A DNA stretch of 64,000 nt from Acephala macrosclerotiorum. Its lineage: Eukaryota > Ascomycota > Leotiomycetes > Helotiales > Mollisiaceae. The stretch is from the NCBI GenBank assembly GCA_014904845.1, contig MU119321.1:98756-162755 (forward strand), read 5' to 3'. A model generated the notes under the pieces. The model made no database searches. It had not been told where the DNA came from and saw nothing but the letters and a program-made list of their open reading frames with translations. A program made the position numbers and the translations under genes. Shown here piece after piece: positions 33,789-44,041 of the stretch (its first letter is position 1; each line of letters begins with the position of its first letter).

Positions 33789-34920
33789 CTATACCCTAGG
33801 CTGGGTTACACAGAATTCATCAAGTGTGAAGGAATCGCACTCTGCTTTTCGCTGGCTGCATCTTAGCTCTTCATATCTTAAATTTAATTCTATGTCCATC
33901 TGGACCTCATCCCTCGTGTTCAACTCCCCAAAAATTCCATTATAAATCGCTTGCCCGATTGGTGCCGCACTCGCAGGATTCTGCCCCGTACTAATCTCCC
34001 CCACCACTGACCATGACCTTAGGACCCCACGCCTGCTCCACCTTGACAAACTTGCCTCCAGAAGCCTCACTCAGCTGCGTCTCAAGCATACGAAGTACAG
34101 GCCCTTTGAATTGTTAAAACATCGCCACCCAGATTACCCAATTGCAGACCCAAAAGATATATTCTAGACAGGTGATTGGCCAGACCACTCAGATTTTCGA
34201 CACAATTTGGACGTATCTGTTCTCGCGTAACAATTAAAAGGCCCTGTGCTTCGTAAACAGCATCACGCTGCTCAACCCAACCTGGTCTTCCTCCGTGTTC
34301 GAGAGCCCGATCACGGACTGGCCTGAGGGGAGCTTGACGTATTGTGGGCCCAGAATTCGTTGATGAGTTTGTGGGACGTTGGGTCTCGGGCGAGGCCGAA
34401 CATTGCTGCAGCCATCAATATACCATCCCCACTTCGGAAAATAGAATGGGAGCGAGAGGAGACATACGTCCATGACCACCAACAAAGAAGATAGCCTTGT
34501 ATTCATTTGCGTGACCGAGGAAATTTGACAGTTTGTGCGTATTCTTCCATAATGCCTCCTTGGTGTTCAGGAATTTCGTGGCAGAGGCACCGCCTTTGAA
34601 GGCTTCGACGGGGGAGGGGTCGAGGGGCGCGGCGGTGCCGTTGGGAGAGGCGACGACAACCTGGACGTGTCTGCGAGGACTTCGTAAGGGTGAGCGAACT
34701 CAGGCTAGTGGTGAGAGGAAGGTTAGCAAAAAAGTTGAAGAAAGGGAAACGGCAAGGGTGGTGGTGCGGGGTAATGAGAACTAGGCGAAGGACAAGGGAA
34801 GGAACTGACAAGATACCATCCAGTGGGCTTTCCAGTGTCTCCCAACTTGTCGTGGGACGTGAGAACGAAGCAACCACCAAGTGCTTCAAACACACCTTTG
34901 CAAGCCGGACCAAATGAGAT
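33789..34920 (-). pseudogene. DJ-1/PfpI-family (class I glutamine amidotransferase-like) pseudogene
   Basis: Minus strand. LTSHDKLGDTGKPTGWYL, then an intron, then PEFAHPYEVLAD. A 1-nt slip leads to VQVVVASPNGTAAPLDPSPV, FFVGGHG joined by a clean intron to PMFGLARDPTSHKLINEFWA, then directly KLPSGQSVIGLSNTEEDQVG, and later ISTGQNPASAAPIGQAIYNG. The block that normally carries the nucleophile cysteine (AxCHG) between FWA and KLPSG is deleted, so even a repaired frame could not be catalytically active. Intact relatives are Hsp31-type glyoxalases/chaperones. Confidence 0.8.
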
Positions 34921-34924
34921 TTGA

Positions 34925-35164
34925 GTGAGTTGGAGTTATGGTATTGGTTTTGAGCGCGGTACGACTTCTGCTACACATTTGCCATCGTCTGCTTGTTTCT
35001 CAGCACCTTCTTCGCTGATTGCCCAGAGTTCAACGCCATCAACAACGGCTTTGAGCTCAGGGAGCTTTACGGAAGATCAGAAAATTGCGCTTGGAGTTAG
35101 CCTTGGAGTGGGGCTGCCTGCGATTGCCCTTGCGGGATTGGCATTGTGCATCAAGCGAGGGTGA
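34925..35164 (+). pseudogene. Fragment of a single-pass membrane protein (C-terminal part)
   Basis: A short frame ending SGSFTEDQKIALGVSLGVGL-PAIALAGLALCIKRG is a Ser/Thr-rich stem followed by one transmembrane helix and a basic stop-transfer, as in fungal WSC-like or related surface proteins. No N-terminal domain precedes it. It is probably a gene remnant; chance is possible. Confidence 0.4.
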
Positions 35165-35332
35165 AATGCGATCTGTCGATTGCATTGTACTTAATAGCGC
35201 GTCAGTGATGATTTTACAAATCACTTGCGCTTCCGAGTTCCATGTTCATAGAACGTTTCATACCCGCTGCAACGAGTATTCACTTTCTTCTGGATTGCTG
35301 GGATGCTCTTACTGTATCTTCTTCTCAACTGC

Positions 35333-37490
35333 CTAATCCCTCTCCATGAAGAACGCTTTCTTTTCCCCGTCACTCATGTATTGATCAAACGGCTTCCACA
35401 TCTCGAAGTACTGACTTATGATCCCGGAAGTGATGTTTGCAGACCTCCTTTGTGCGTCATTAGCGTGAGACATCCTCTCCCACGTAGAATCGAATGGACT
35501 CCGACACCTGCTAAAATCTTGCCAGACCGTGACGCAAATCGCCCATGTTGAATCGGAAATTCTCTTGCTATCGACTCGATACTCAGTGAAACAGTTTGGA
35601 CACAAGTATTTGTTCCGCTCTAGATTGTCGTTCTGAGCAGGACGCTCATCGATTGCTCCTCGGCCATCAAGAGAATAAAGGCCCGACACGACCTCCCACT
35701 TGAATCCAAAATTCTGCTTGTGTGGGCAAATTGTTATCTTGGCATGGCTTGGGATGTAAGGATATGGAACCGCAGGAAGGAGATACCAGTGTTGGATTCT
35801 CAGAAGCAAATGGCCATCCTCGATAGGTGCAATGCGGAATTCGAATTGCCGGCAATAAGTGAGCCTATCTCCATATTCCAACTCTGGCTGGGATATGTCA
35901 TTCAGATACCGTGACCAGTCAAGACCAGCACGATGGCCCTTCATTACCAGTGTGGGTCACAATATGGCAATATATTTTATCAATCATGATTGATAAATAT
36001 GATATGACGAAGTCGTATCGCGATAAATATGATATGATCAAGCTTCATATTGCCAATATTAAGGTGATATGGCCATATTTTTCGTATTGTTTATATTGGG
36101 TGGGAGAGAGGTTGAGAGCTCGAAGGTCCTCTCTAGCGCCAAAAATCACCATTTCTGACCGTCGGAATCGTCTTAGAATTGAGGTTATTCAGGCCATAGA
36201 GTGTTTGAAGTCGTGGTTGAATATCGTGGAGGCCCTCGACGACGAGATTGAAGATATAGAGGATGTAGCAGAAAAACCACCAGAGCGAGAAGGCGACGGC
36301 GAGGTCGATTTGACAATTGTTAGCTGAATTGAGCACTTTTCAACGTTTATATCGTCATATTGGCAATATATTACCTAATAAATATGATATGGCAGTCCCA
36401 TATCATATCAGATACGATACGAATAGCTTCATATCGCGATAATAACTCGAGCGGTTATATTGGGTAATATATATTGGTTCATATTGTGACCAACACTGTT
36501 CATTACCATCTTCGCGATTGAGAAGCTGAACAATTTATGGATTGGTTTGCAGAAGTATTGCGTTTCGTGAACTTGAGTGCAAACGAACGTGGGTTTCTCT
36601 CCAGCTATGTATTTCCAGTAGTCGTCATGATCAATATTTCCGAAGAGAGGCTTCATATCCTTTTCAATTCTATCGAGATAGTCCCGATATCCTTGGGTCG
36701 GGTTTTGCCGCCCTATGTAAAGAGTAGTAAATCCGGGCCAATGTAGATTATGGCAGTAGTCGCAATAAATAACCCCCCTGAAATGCACATCCAGTATCCT
36801 GAGGAAACATTACCGGTAATAGTCTGATACTCATCCTTTCAATGATAAACTGGAGGCTATATAAGCAAGAACTCATCTTCGATTTCAACGAGAGTTTGAC
36901 CAGGAACAATGGGTCTTCTGATTCGCGAATGTGTATTGCCTAGTTTCGAGAGGGTAGTCCGATTGTAAAGGGCGAGGAAGGACGCCTCGTGCAGCTTGAG
37001 GAACCGTGCTATGTTCAACAATATCTCTGCTGGTAGTTCATGTACGCCGATCTTCGAACGTCGAGGTGGAGATATTTCGTGTTTATGACTGTGGGGAACG
37101 TCGGGGCAATTTGATTGACGATATCGAGCGAGACCAGACATATTCTTCTTAGTGGAAAACAGGAAGGACTTTATAGCGTCCAAGTCTCGCTGCATCCAGT
37201 CCTGGGGAAGCGTAGTAGTTTCATCGCGAACAGAGGCTCGAGGTTTGAAGGTCTCGGCGGAAGTGCTCCCAAAACTGTAGGTGGCTGGAGATCCTGAAAT
37301 TGTAGATCCATTTGAGATCCAGATATGTTTTTCAACTCGACAGGTGTGATTGACTGTAGAGATGATCGGCTGGAACTCCTTGCGGATGGAAGATAAACCT
37401 TTCGAGGACAATGCTGCACGAAGAGAGGGCAGTCTACTTCGCTTCCGATTGGTCCCTGGCTCGGGTTTCTGGTAGGGAGGCAATCGTGGC
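35333..37490 (-). pseudogene. F-box protein gene disrupted by a hAT-type MITE
   Basis: Minus strand. A basic N-terminal region, then the F-box segment VHELPAEILLNIARFLKLHE and PIVPGQTLVEIEDEF. The frame shifts twice (around 36850, and in a G6 run at ~36775), passes through LQFIIERMSIRLLPVMFPQD and GVIYCDYCHNLHWPG, and reaches IAKMVMN at 36500, where the MITE begins. Beyond the MITE the same frame resumes (MKGHRAGLDWSRYLND.. ICPHKQNFGFKWEV.. CPNCFTEYRVDSK.. WQDFSRCRSPF) and ends at 35333. The 8-bp target duplication shows that precise excision would rejoin the two parts in frame. F-box proteins of this type recruit SCF ligase substrates; substrate unknown. Confidence 0.7.
35948..36498. mobile_element. 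hAT-type MITE (551 bp)
   Basis: Ends CAGTGTGGGTCACAATATG at 35948 and, as reverse complement from 36498, CAGTGTTGGTCACAATATG (one mismatch in 19). It is flanked by the 8-bp duplication TTCATTAC (35940-35947 and 36499-36506), diagnostic of the hAT superfamily. Subterminal AT-rich motifs (AAATATGATATG, ATATTGCCAATAT) recur near both ends. An internal segment (36110-36320) encodes in + orientation RRNRLRIEVIQAIECLKSWL, resembling the C-terminal dimerisation region of hAT transposases, so it is probably an internal-deletion derivative. Confidence 0.85.
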
Positions 37491-37962
37491 CGAAGAATGA
37501 TCTAGAGCTGGGACATTCTCGAAGTAGGGGGCTCGTGGTTGCAATAAGTGGTCGTACGGAGGAAGTTGTGTGCGAAAGCGGTTTGCAGGGTTCGAGGGGT
37601 GTGAAGGCAGGAGACGTTTCTGTGATCCCACTACCACTCGCCCGCACGCGGCGCGCCTGTCAACCACCTGGCTGTTGACGGGTACTAACCCTTTCCTGCC
37701 CACTAACGCCTCGGAACACATAGGCTCGATGTCATGAACTCATGATACTCTAGACTATTTCCCAACACTACCAGAAAGCATATGCAGATATCATTCGATC
37801 ACTCGGGTCCGGTTAGTGGAGATGTTCTCCAGGCCAAACTAGGTTCCACAATTTTCGCTCTCCAAGTCTCATCTATACCATGTCTGAGCTTCAGGTTTGC
37901 GAATTTTGTGGTGTCATGGACTTCGGAACAGTTGCATAAGGGGAACGGGTCGAGAGGTGCAT
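37491..37962. other. Gap between two F-box relics
   Basis: GC-rich stretch around 37620-37720 without a supported gene. It may contain the 5' end of the disrupted F-box gene. Confidence 0.35.
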
Positions 37963-38990
37963 TCAAGCTCTAGGCTTCAAAACCAACTCCCTCAAATCAT
38001 CCGAACTGATCCGAACATCGTCCACCACACTCCTAAACTCCACCTTAATACTCCCCAACGGAAAACACGACTCGGCCGGACGAACAGCTCTTCTCGCTCC
38101 AATATTATTCCACCAAGTATCCTCAAACGGATGCCTACACTCCCCATAATCTTTCCAAAAAGTCAAGATCAAAACCATCCGATCAAAAAAACCAAATGTC
38201 GAAATCGAATACTTCGTTTTGCAGATAATGCATTGATGAAGACCAGAACAGGGATGTAGCTTGATGCAATATGGATGCTCGGGATGCGAGAGCCTGCGGC
38301 GGAGACATGTGTCGATAGCTCGGGAGCTGTTCTCTTCGTTGCCAAAGGATTGGATATGCTCGCAGAGTTTCAGCTTCTAGTAATTAGGGATCTGAATTTG
38401 TTGGTGTTCAGCGTCGAAAGGAATGAGCATCATGCGATGCTGAGTCTGCATGGGGAATTGCCCATTTTAGATAACGGCGATAGTGGAGAGCTAGTGAGTA
38501 TGTAGATATCCCGGTCTAGATTTATACTTCGTTCTCGTTTTGAACATCGTTTGAAGATGTGATGAGATTTCCGAGCTAAGACAATGTCGTTTCATGACCA
38601 GTTGGGGTCAAGGAAAGTAAGTCCGTATGAATATAATGACATTTTACGACCTAAGTCTCGAAATCATGACAACCAGAGCAAGGCTTCTCATCTAACGCCA
38701 AAGGCTGGCTAATATTGGGATTGTGGATTTGTTTGCAATAGTAGCAGTAGGTGGCGTTTGGATATTCCCTGTCAAGAAGTAGCCAGAATACTTCGCGTTC
38801 TTTCGGCTTTGGTGTTATGGGTGGCGGAGTATTCATGTAAAAATCCCATCCTCCTAGAATATCGTCAGGCTCAGTTTTGATCTTCAGAAGGTACTCTACG
38901 TTTAGTTTTTGTAGTAGAGCACGAGCACTTATGGCCAAAGAAGCAGCTGATGGGAGATGTAGAAGGAAGTTGTAATTCCTGAACCCTAGA
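37963..38990 (-). pseudogene. Second F-box-type pseudogene
   Basis: Minus strand. A partial F-box (LLHLPSAASLAISARALLQK, ~38985-38900) is followed by EREVFWLLLDREYPNATYCY-YCKQIHNP and a stop at 38651. After shifts come QFPMQTQHRMMLIPFDAEHQ, an in-frame TAG, KLKLCEHIQSFGNEENSSRA, LSHPEHPYCIKLHPCSGLHQ-CIICKTKY and ILTFWKDYGECRHPFEDTWW, ending LVLKPRA at 37963. The domain order matches the gene at 35.3-37.5 kb (F-box, CYYC.. motif, zinc-like CxxC region, WxDF/KDYxxCRxPF), so the two are tandem paralogues. At least two stops and one frameshift. Confidence 0.65.
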
Positions 38991-39453
38991 ATATGAATTA
39001 GCGCACTGGATGTGCTAGGTTAATGAGAGAATAACACCTGCCTGGGTTGGTGTTCTGTTTCCCGTGACACCTTGAGATGGTCCAAGTTGGCTGTGGTTCA
39101 AACTGGTTAGGGTACTTGGCAGGTATGAAGCTCTCGGGCCTCGACCTGCCTTGACACGTCGATGTGGTGCAGAGGAAGCGTACCAAAGGTAGACCAAGAG
39201 CCGTCATCAACGCCATACTGGTGCATGTAGAACTATCCCCAAACGCAGCCATAATAGCTCACTCAAGCAATAAAGGTCTAGATCGCGCTGATTCGTGACT
39301 TCATCAAGTAGAATGTAGACTATCACCTAGCATCAATATTGTACGGCCTCAAGCACACTGACTCGTTGCGTCGAGAACACTGCCTCACGATAGCAAAAAA
39401 TAGCAATAATACCAGGCATTAAAGGAGAATAGATTCGGCAAGTGGAGCTAGTG
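38991..39453. other. Gap without a supported gene
   Basis: A minus-strand frame (38998-39252) is open but carries no recognised motif. Confidence 0.35.
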
Positions 39454-39555
39454 TCATCCAAGATGAACATAGTCCCAGCTGACTCGCAATTCGGATGGAA
39501 GCGACGAGAACCATTCAAAGCTACGCGCAGGTATAGCAAGAGCATTTGCGGCCAT
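39454..39555 (-). pseudogene. Truncated 2EXR-domain gene fragment
   Basis: Minus-strand ATG at 39555 followed by ARSFEWFSSLPSELRV, the opening of the 2EXR domain (F..F..LP.ELR). After ~25 residues the similarity stops at WDYVHLG and a stop codon. It is a 5' fragment of the family found at 39.7, 49.5, 50.6 and 51.8 kb. Confidence 0.6.
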
Positions 39556-39672
39556 GTTCTGGTTTCGAGTCGTTGGTGGATGAGAAGGTGTGAACTTTGA
39601 AAGGACTGAGGAAATCGATTGTGTTGCGTGTGCAGGTGGTCCGTGATCCTGCTGTTTCAACCAGCTATTATT

Positions 39673-40855
39673 CTACTCTTCCGAGCTGTCATTAACCATA
39701 TCTTCATCGTCCTCGTCATCTTCCTCTCCGCCGTCCTTATCATAATAAAGACCAAATCCAAATAGCCCTTCGTCTTCACTGTTCATATCTTCCCAGTCTG
39801 TCTCCTCGTCTTCTGATGGCATTTCTCCAGTATCTAGCTCGTGAACATGCATAGCCGGTTCCTCCCAACTATGATTTAGACCTTTCTCTCTGGCGAATAC
39901 CAAATCTATTTCACCACTGAAGTAGGGAGCAACTTCAGCGAATGACGATTCCGAATAGATTGGGAGCAATCGTACAATCCCAATTATACTACTGTACGAT
40001 CTCTCTATCATCTCGGCCAAAGTTCGTTCTTCGAGGCCACGTAGGAACCGGTCCGCTTTGCCGGCATGCGTCAACTCTCCATTCGCGTTGGTCTCAAATG
40101 CCGGAGCCTCTTGTAACCCATTCAATACGTCTCTTGATTCTGCCAGATTGGCATCTCGCATCTGTCTGTGCTCGCGAATGGTCTCTTCGTCGTCTGAATC
40201 CAGCAGTAAGTCATCACGGTCATATGTGTACTCGAATCTGCTGTCCCATTCGTCAGCTCGTTCCTCAGTCCATTCTCCTTCGTATCCATAGGATTCTCTT
40301 TCGAATTCTACATCATCGTCATCTTGTATTGCGAGAGTGAAATCCTTCAATCCAGTGAGTTGTCGTAATACACCCGCAGGAGAGAGGGTCGCAGTGGGAA
40401 AATCGTGATGGGTGTGTCGTAGGCCATGCCTGAAAATTCAAAAGTCAGTACCTAATCCAGACTGGAGTTCCTTCTTCAGCCATCACTTACTATACATCTG
40501 CAGTGAATGAGATATGCTGTAGTTTTTGGACGTTGTGTTCGTTAAGAAAAGCCTTCTGGATGGGCCGCAGGCTGAATTTGGGATCACTAATCAGGAAAAT
40601 ATCGCGTTGCGGGAGGACAGCGACATCCAGGAAAATGATGTAATTCTGGCGAGCTTGCTGATTGACCTGAGAGACAGGATCAGGTCTTAATGAGTCTTTG
40701 CAGATGCGCCAAGATAGCGTATCTGCGTTATAATGGAGCTGGAGGATCCGACGACGTTGGATCAAAGAGCTCCAGACCTGGCACTTCAACTCGTTTGGCA
40801 GTTGTGAGAACTGTTCGAAAGTGTGTGGAGTACTGCCTGCAGCATCTACAGCCAT
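39673..40855 (-). pseudogene. 2EXR-domain protein gene with stop codon split by an intron
   Basis: Minus strand, exons 40855-40491 and 40429-39673, intron 61 nt (GTAAGT..TTTTCAG). The N-terminus FEQFSQLPNELKCQVWSSLI is the 2EXR motif. Then RICKDSLRPDPVSQVNQQAR, LPQRDIFLISDPKFSL and LQHISFTADV. The codon across the splice junction is TA|G where the paralogue at 50.6 kb has TG|G (Trp), giving a stop at codon 122. Downstream the frame is intact: GLRHTHHDFPTATL, SYGYEGEWTEERADEWD, GKADRFLRGLEERTLAEMIE, ELDTGEMPSEDEETDWED and an acidic tail of ~40 D/E-rich residues. Apart from that single transition it could encode 373 residues. 2EXR is a fungal domain of unknown function. Confidence 0.75.
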
Positions 40856-41661
40856 GTTGTTTGCGTTTGAGAGGTGGATGTGGTTGAGAGAGAAGGTGAA
40901 GATTGGTTGAGAGGAGCAAGCAAACAAGGAACGACGAAGGATCACTAAGACGCGAATTCACGTGCTATGTTCCAGCCCCACAAGAACCTCTTCGCAACTC
41001 AGCAACAGCATCGATCCCACATGCGCCACATGCATGAACGACCACGACCAATGTTCTCCAACCCAGCAATGCCTCAAAATGGAGACGTGGAACACGGTAT
41101 ACGGCGAGGCTTTCTCGCATACGATTCTCGAATCAAGTCGCTTAATCGTCTCCCTTTAGCGGTAGCTAATCGTTTCTCTACCCAATTGGAAGAAACCCTG
41201 GTTGTGCCCCCACCATGTATATAATGCAGAACACTGAAGCCTCGTTCTCCATTTCTGATATCACGGAGGCTGCGGCATTGGGACCAACATTGAATCTATT
41301 CCTATTCGGCCAAGACCCAGCCAAGGCGAAAGATTCGAGGCCTCACACAGGTCAGCTTTCTCCAGCTAGGTTGAGTTTGCTGCTTCTGTGGGGTTGCAGA
41401 CCGTGAGTTTGCTTTATGCCCATGATCCCACAAATCAGATAAGATCCTCTTCACATGTTCCTGAAGATCTGATTTGCTCATACCCATACTTCCTTGACCC
41501 AGCTGCTTTCACCATCCAGGAGTACTACTGGCTGGATCGGAACGACGGGGTGGCCGACTTATCCATACTTTATATACCTGGACGCATTTACCATTGATGG
41601 ATAAAACCATCACCTCCTACATGGCATCTCTGGGCGTTTGCAAGAAAAAGATGATTTCTAG
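40856..41661. other. Gap between divergent 2EXR and berberine-bridge relics
   Basis: A CACGTG hexamer lies at ~40960. Short + frames here show no recognised domain, although one may represent the lost N-terminus of the oxidase downstream. Confidence 0.35.
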
Positions 41662-43422
41662 CTGTCGTTGGCGTTGCAGAATAGTTCGGCGCTGCAGAGG
41701 GCGCTTCAAGAGGGACATACGAAAGAGATGAGACAGTCGCTTACGACACTTGCATGCCGGACAATACAGAGCTGTTTAGGAGATGATGTGAAGCTTGATC
41801 CAGATCCTTCACTGGCAAACACGAACTGGTGAGTCTTATCTCGTGAGAAAGAATCCCAACTGACAAGATTCTAGGGCACGATCATGTTGGATGACACCGA
41901 AATGCATCGTCTATCCTCGCTCAGCAAAAGATGTATCTCGGACCATCAAGATTCTGGCACTGCTGCGCACACCATTCTCAGTGCGATGTGGTGACTTATC
42001 TCCAACTCCTAGGCATTCGAACATCGAAGATGGGGTGCTGATTGATCTGAGAGAGATGAAGGAAATCGAGATCTCTGAGGATGGGAAAATTGCCAGCGTG
42101 GGGCCCGGAGCGAGGTGGAACGACGTGTATGAAGCCCTTGATTCCCATGGAATGTCAGCGGTCGGCCCGCGGTTACCAGATGGAGGAATTGGAGGATTCA
42201 TCTTGGGTGGTGAGTATCACTGTTAGGAACGAAGTCAAAGTTACTGGGGTTGCTCTAAGCGGTCTGTCGTTCTTCTCGGGAGAGTACGGACTAGGTGCCG
42301 ACAAGGTGGAGAACTTTGAGATTGGTGTTGATACTCCTGCATGTTACATGACGTCTACTAACCGAATAGATTGTACTCTCCAATGGATTAATTGTGAACG
42401 CTAATTCTGCAGAGCATCCTGATCTGTTCTGGGCATTAAAAGGGGGTATGGCTAATTTCGGTAAGTGAGCAGACTCTTGGCGGAGGTCATGCTAACCTCC
42501 ACAGGCATTGTAGCACGATTCGATCTCAGTACAGTTCCCATCAGAGACATATGGTATTCGATGTCTACCTATGCTATCACCGAGGTTCCAGAAATCTTGC
42601 TCGCGTTCGAACAATGGCAGCTCAGGTCTGCGGACCCAAAATCATCCATCTATCCTCCTCCAGGTGGGACTCGACTCTTGTACCATCACATTGGTCTATT
42701 CATCGCCTTGCACCAAAGTTCGACCACCATGCTTCAATGCATTTTATGGGATCGATACCATGGAGTATTTGATTCTTCCTACCAATGGCACGGTGGTCTT
42801 GTTGACGCAAGCACTTGCAAAACTGTTCCCACACACTCCAATGAGATAGGCTTCACCTTCCCAGTCGACGACTATCGCCTAACTGCCCAGGCATGACCGT
42901 CGAGCGGCAAGCAGAAAGAATGACTTAGGTTTGTATCCTGCTGTTGAGGCATACTGGATCTGGAGGAAAGAGACTCTTGCTCTTCGAGAATCAACAGGAG
43001 CGGACATGACATTCATGATCCAACATGCGCCAAAGACCCTGATCGATAAAGGGGTGGAAGACGGCAGCAACCCCCTCGGTCTCATAGTCGTACCTCAGCA
43101 GTGTGCGGTAGCCACCTCCTATTCTCCCTTCCCTACTAACAAACATCGGGTGGACCATCGTGGCGGACTGGGACTCAGCAGAAGACGATGAGCTCGTCAG
43201 AGAATCTATGAGCGATATAACGGACAAATGGAAAGATCTCGCCGAGCAACAAGGCACGCATCTCGACTTTGAGTTCATGAACAATGCGGCCGGAGACCAG
43301 AACCCACTTAGAAGCTATGGAGAGACCAATTTGCAGAAGCTGAAGAATATCTCAATGAAGTATGACAAGGCGCAGGTCTACTATCTCTGCAAAATGGAGG
43401 GTTCTTTCTGTCTCAGGCGTAG
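41662..43422 (+). pseudogene. Berberine-bridge-type FAD oxidoreductase pseudogene
   Basis: Starts without an ATG (TAG directly upstream). Blocks in order: LACRTIQSCLGDDVKLDPDP, an intron (~41829-41874), PKCIVYPRSAKDVSRTIKIL, FSVRCGDLSP (intact relatives have RSGGHSP, so the flavin-attaching His is lost), [69 protein letters not shown] and IRDIWYSMSTYAITEVPEIL. A frameshift leads to FYGIDTMEYLILPTNGTVVL; then HDRRAASRKNDLGLYPAVEA after an intron whose donor reads AT instead of GT; then ADWDSAEDDELVRESMSDIT. A shift precedes the family C-terminus LSLQNGGFFLSQA. Several shifts, a mutated donor and an acceptor lacking AG before VADWD make it non-functional. Confidence 0.8.
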
Positions 43423-44041
43423 CCCGGAAATTGGACGAGGCTGAGGGAAAGGAACTTTGGGAGGCGTTCCGGCTGAATTGGTTGCCTGGGAAAGAGATGG
43501 CTGCATTGTTCCACATGCTGGATGAAGAGCATAGAATTCGGACTGGTAAAAGTCCCAACGTTCTTCACGTTCTCGTAAGAAAGGCCCATAATTCTTCCGT
43601 GATGCAATACCTCCATCCTCGTATCTCCAACAACTCGGGCCACGCTGGAAGAATGATCCCAGAAGCGACTCCTGTTAAGCTTCCCAAGACTGAGGCAACA
43701 ATTTAAGCGCGAAGCTTATTGGTGAATTGGCATCATCTGACAGGCATTAGCTGCATGCTGTGCCTTCCATTTGACTTCTAGCGTCCTTCTAGCGCTCTTA
43801 CGTGAATGCACCATGCGGCTTGAGCACATTGTGGCAGAACTCAGCCCCACGAGACAACACCGACATTGACTGCGGACGAGACGATAAGAGACAGCTATTT
43901 ATGAGCGGTTTCCCTGGGCAATAAAGATTCATTGCTTTTGGATTGCTTCATGTAATCCTTAAACTTCACTTTGCGAACCTTCCTACCAACTCGAAATCGG
44001 ATAGAAGCAGGGCTGGCCAGCGCTACTAAGCTTACCCCGCC
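43423..44041. other. Gap upstream of the GRDP-like gene
   Basis: A + frame running to 43706 (KLDEAEGKELWEAFRLNWLP, AALFHMLDEEHRIRTGKSP) has protein-like composition but no recognised family. It overlaps the end of the oxidase relic in another frame. The rest is the promoter of the gene at 44042. Confidence 0.35.
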
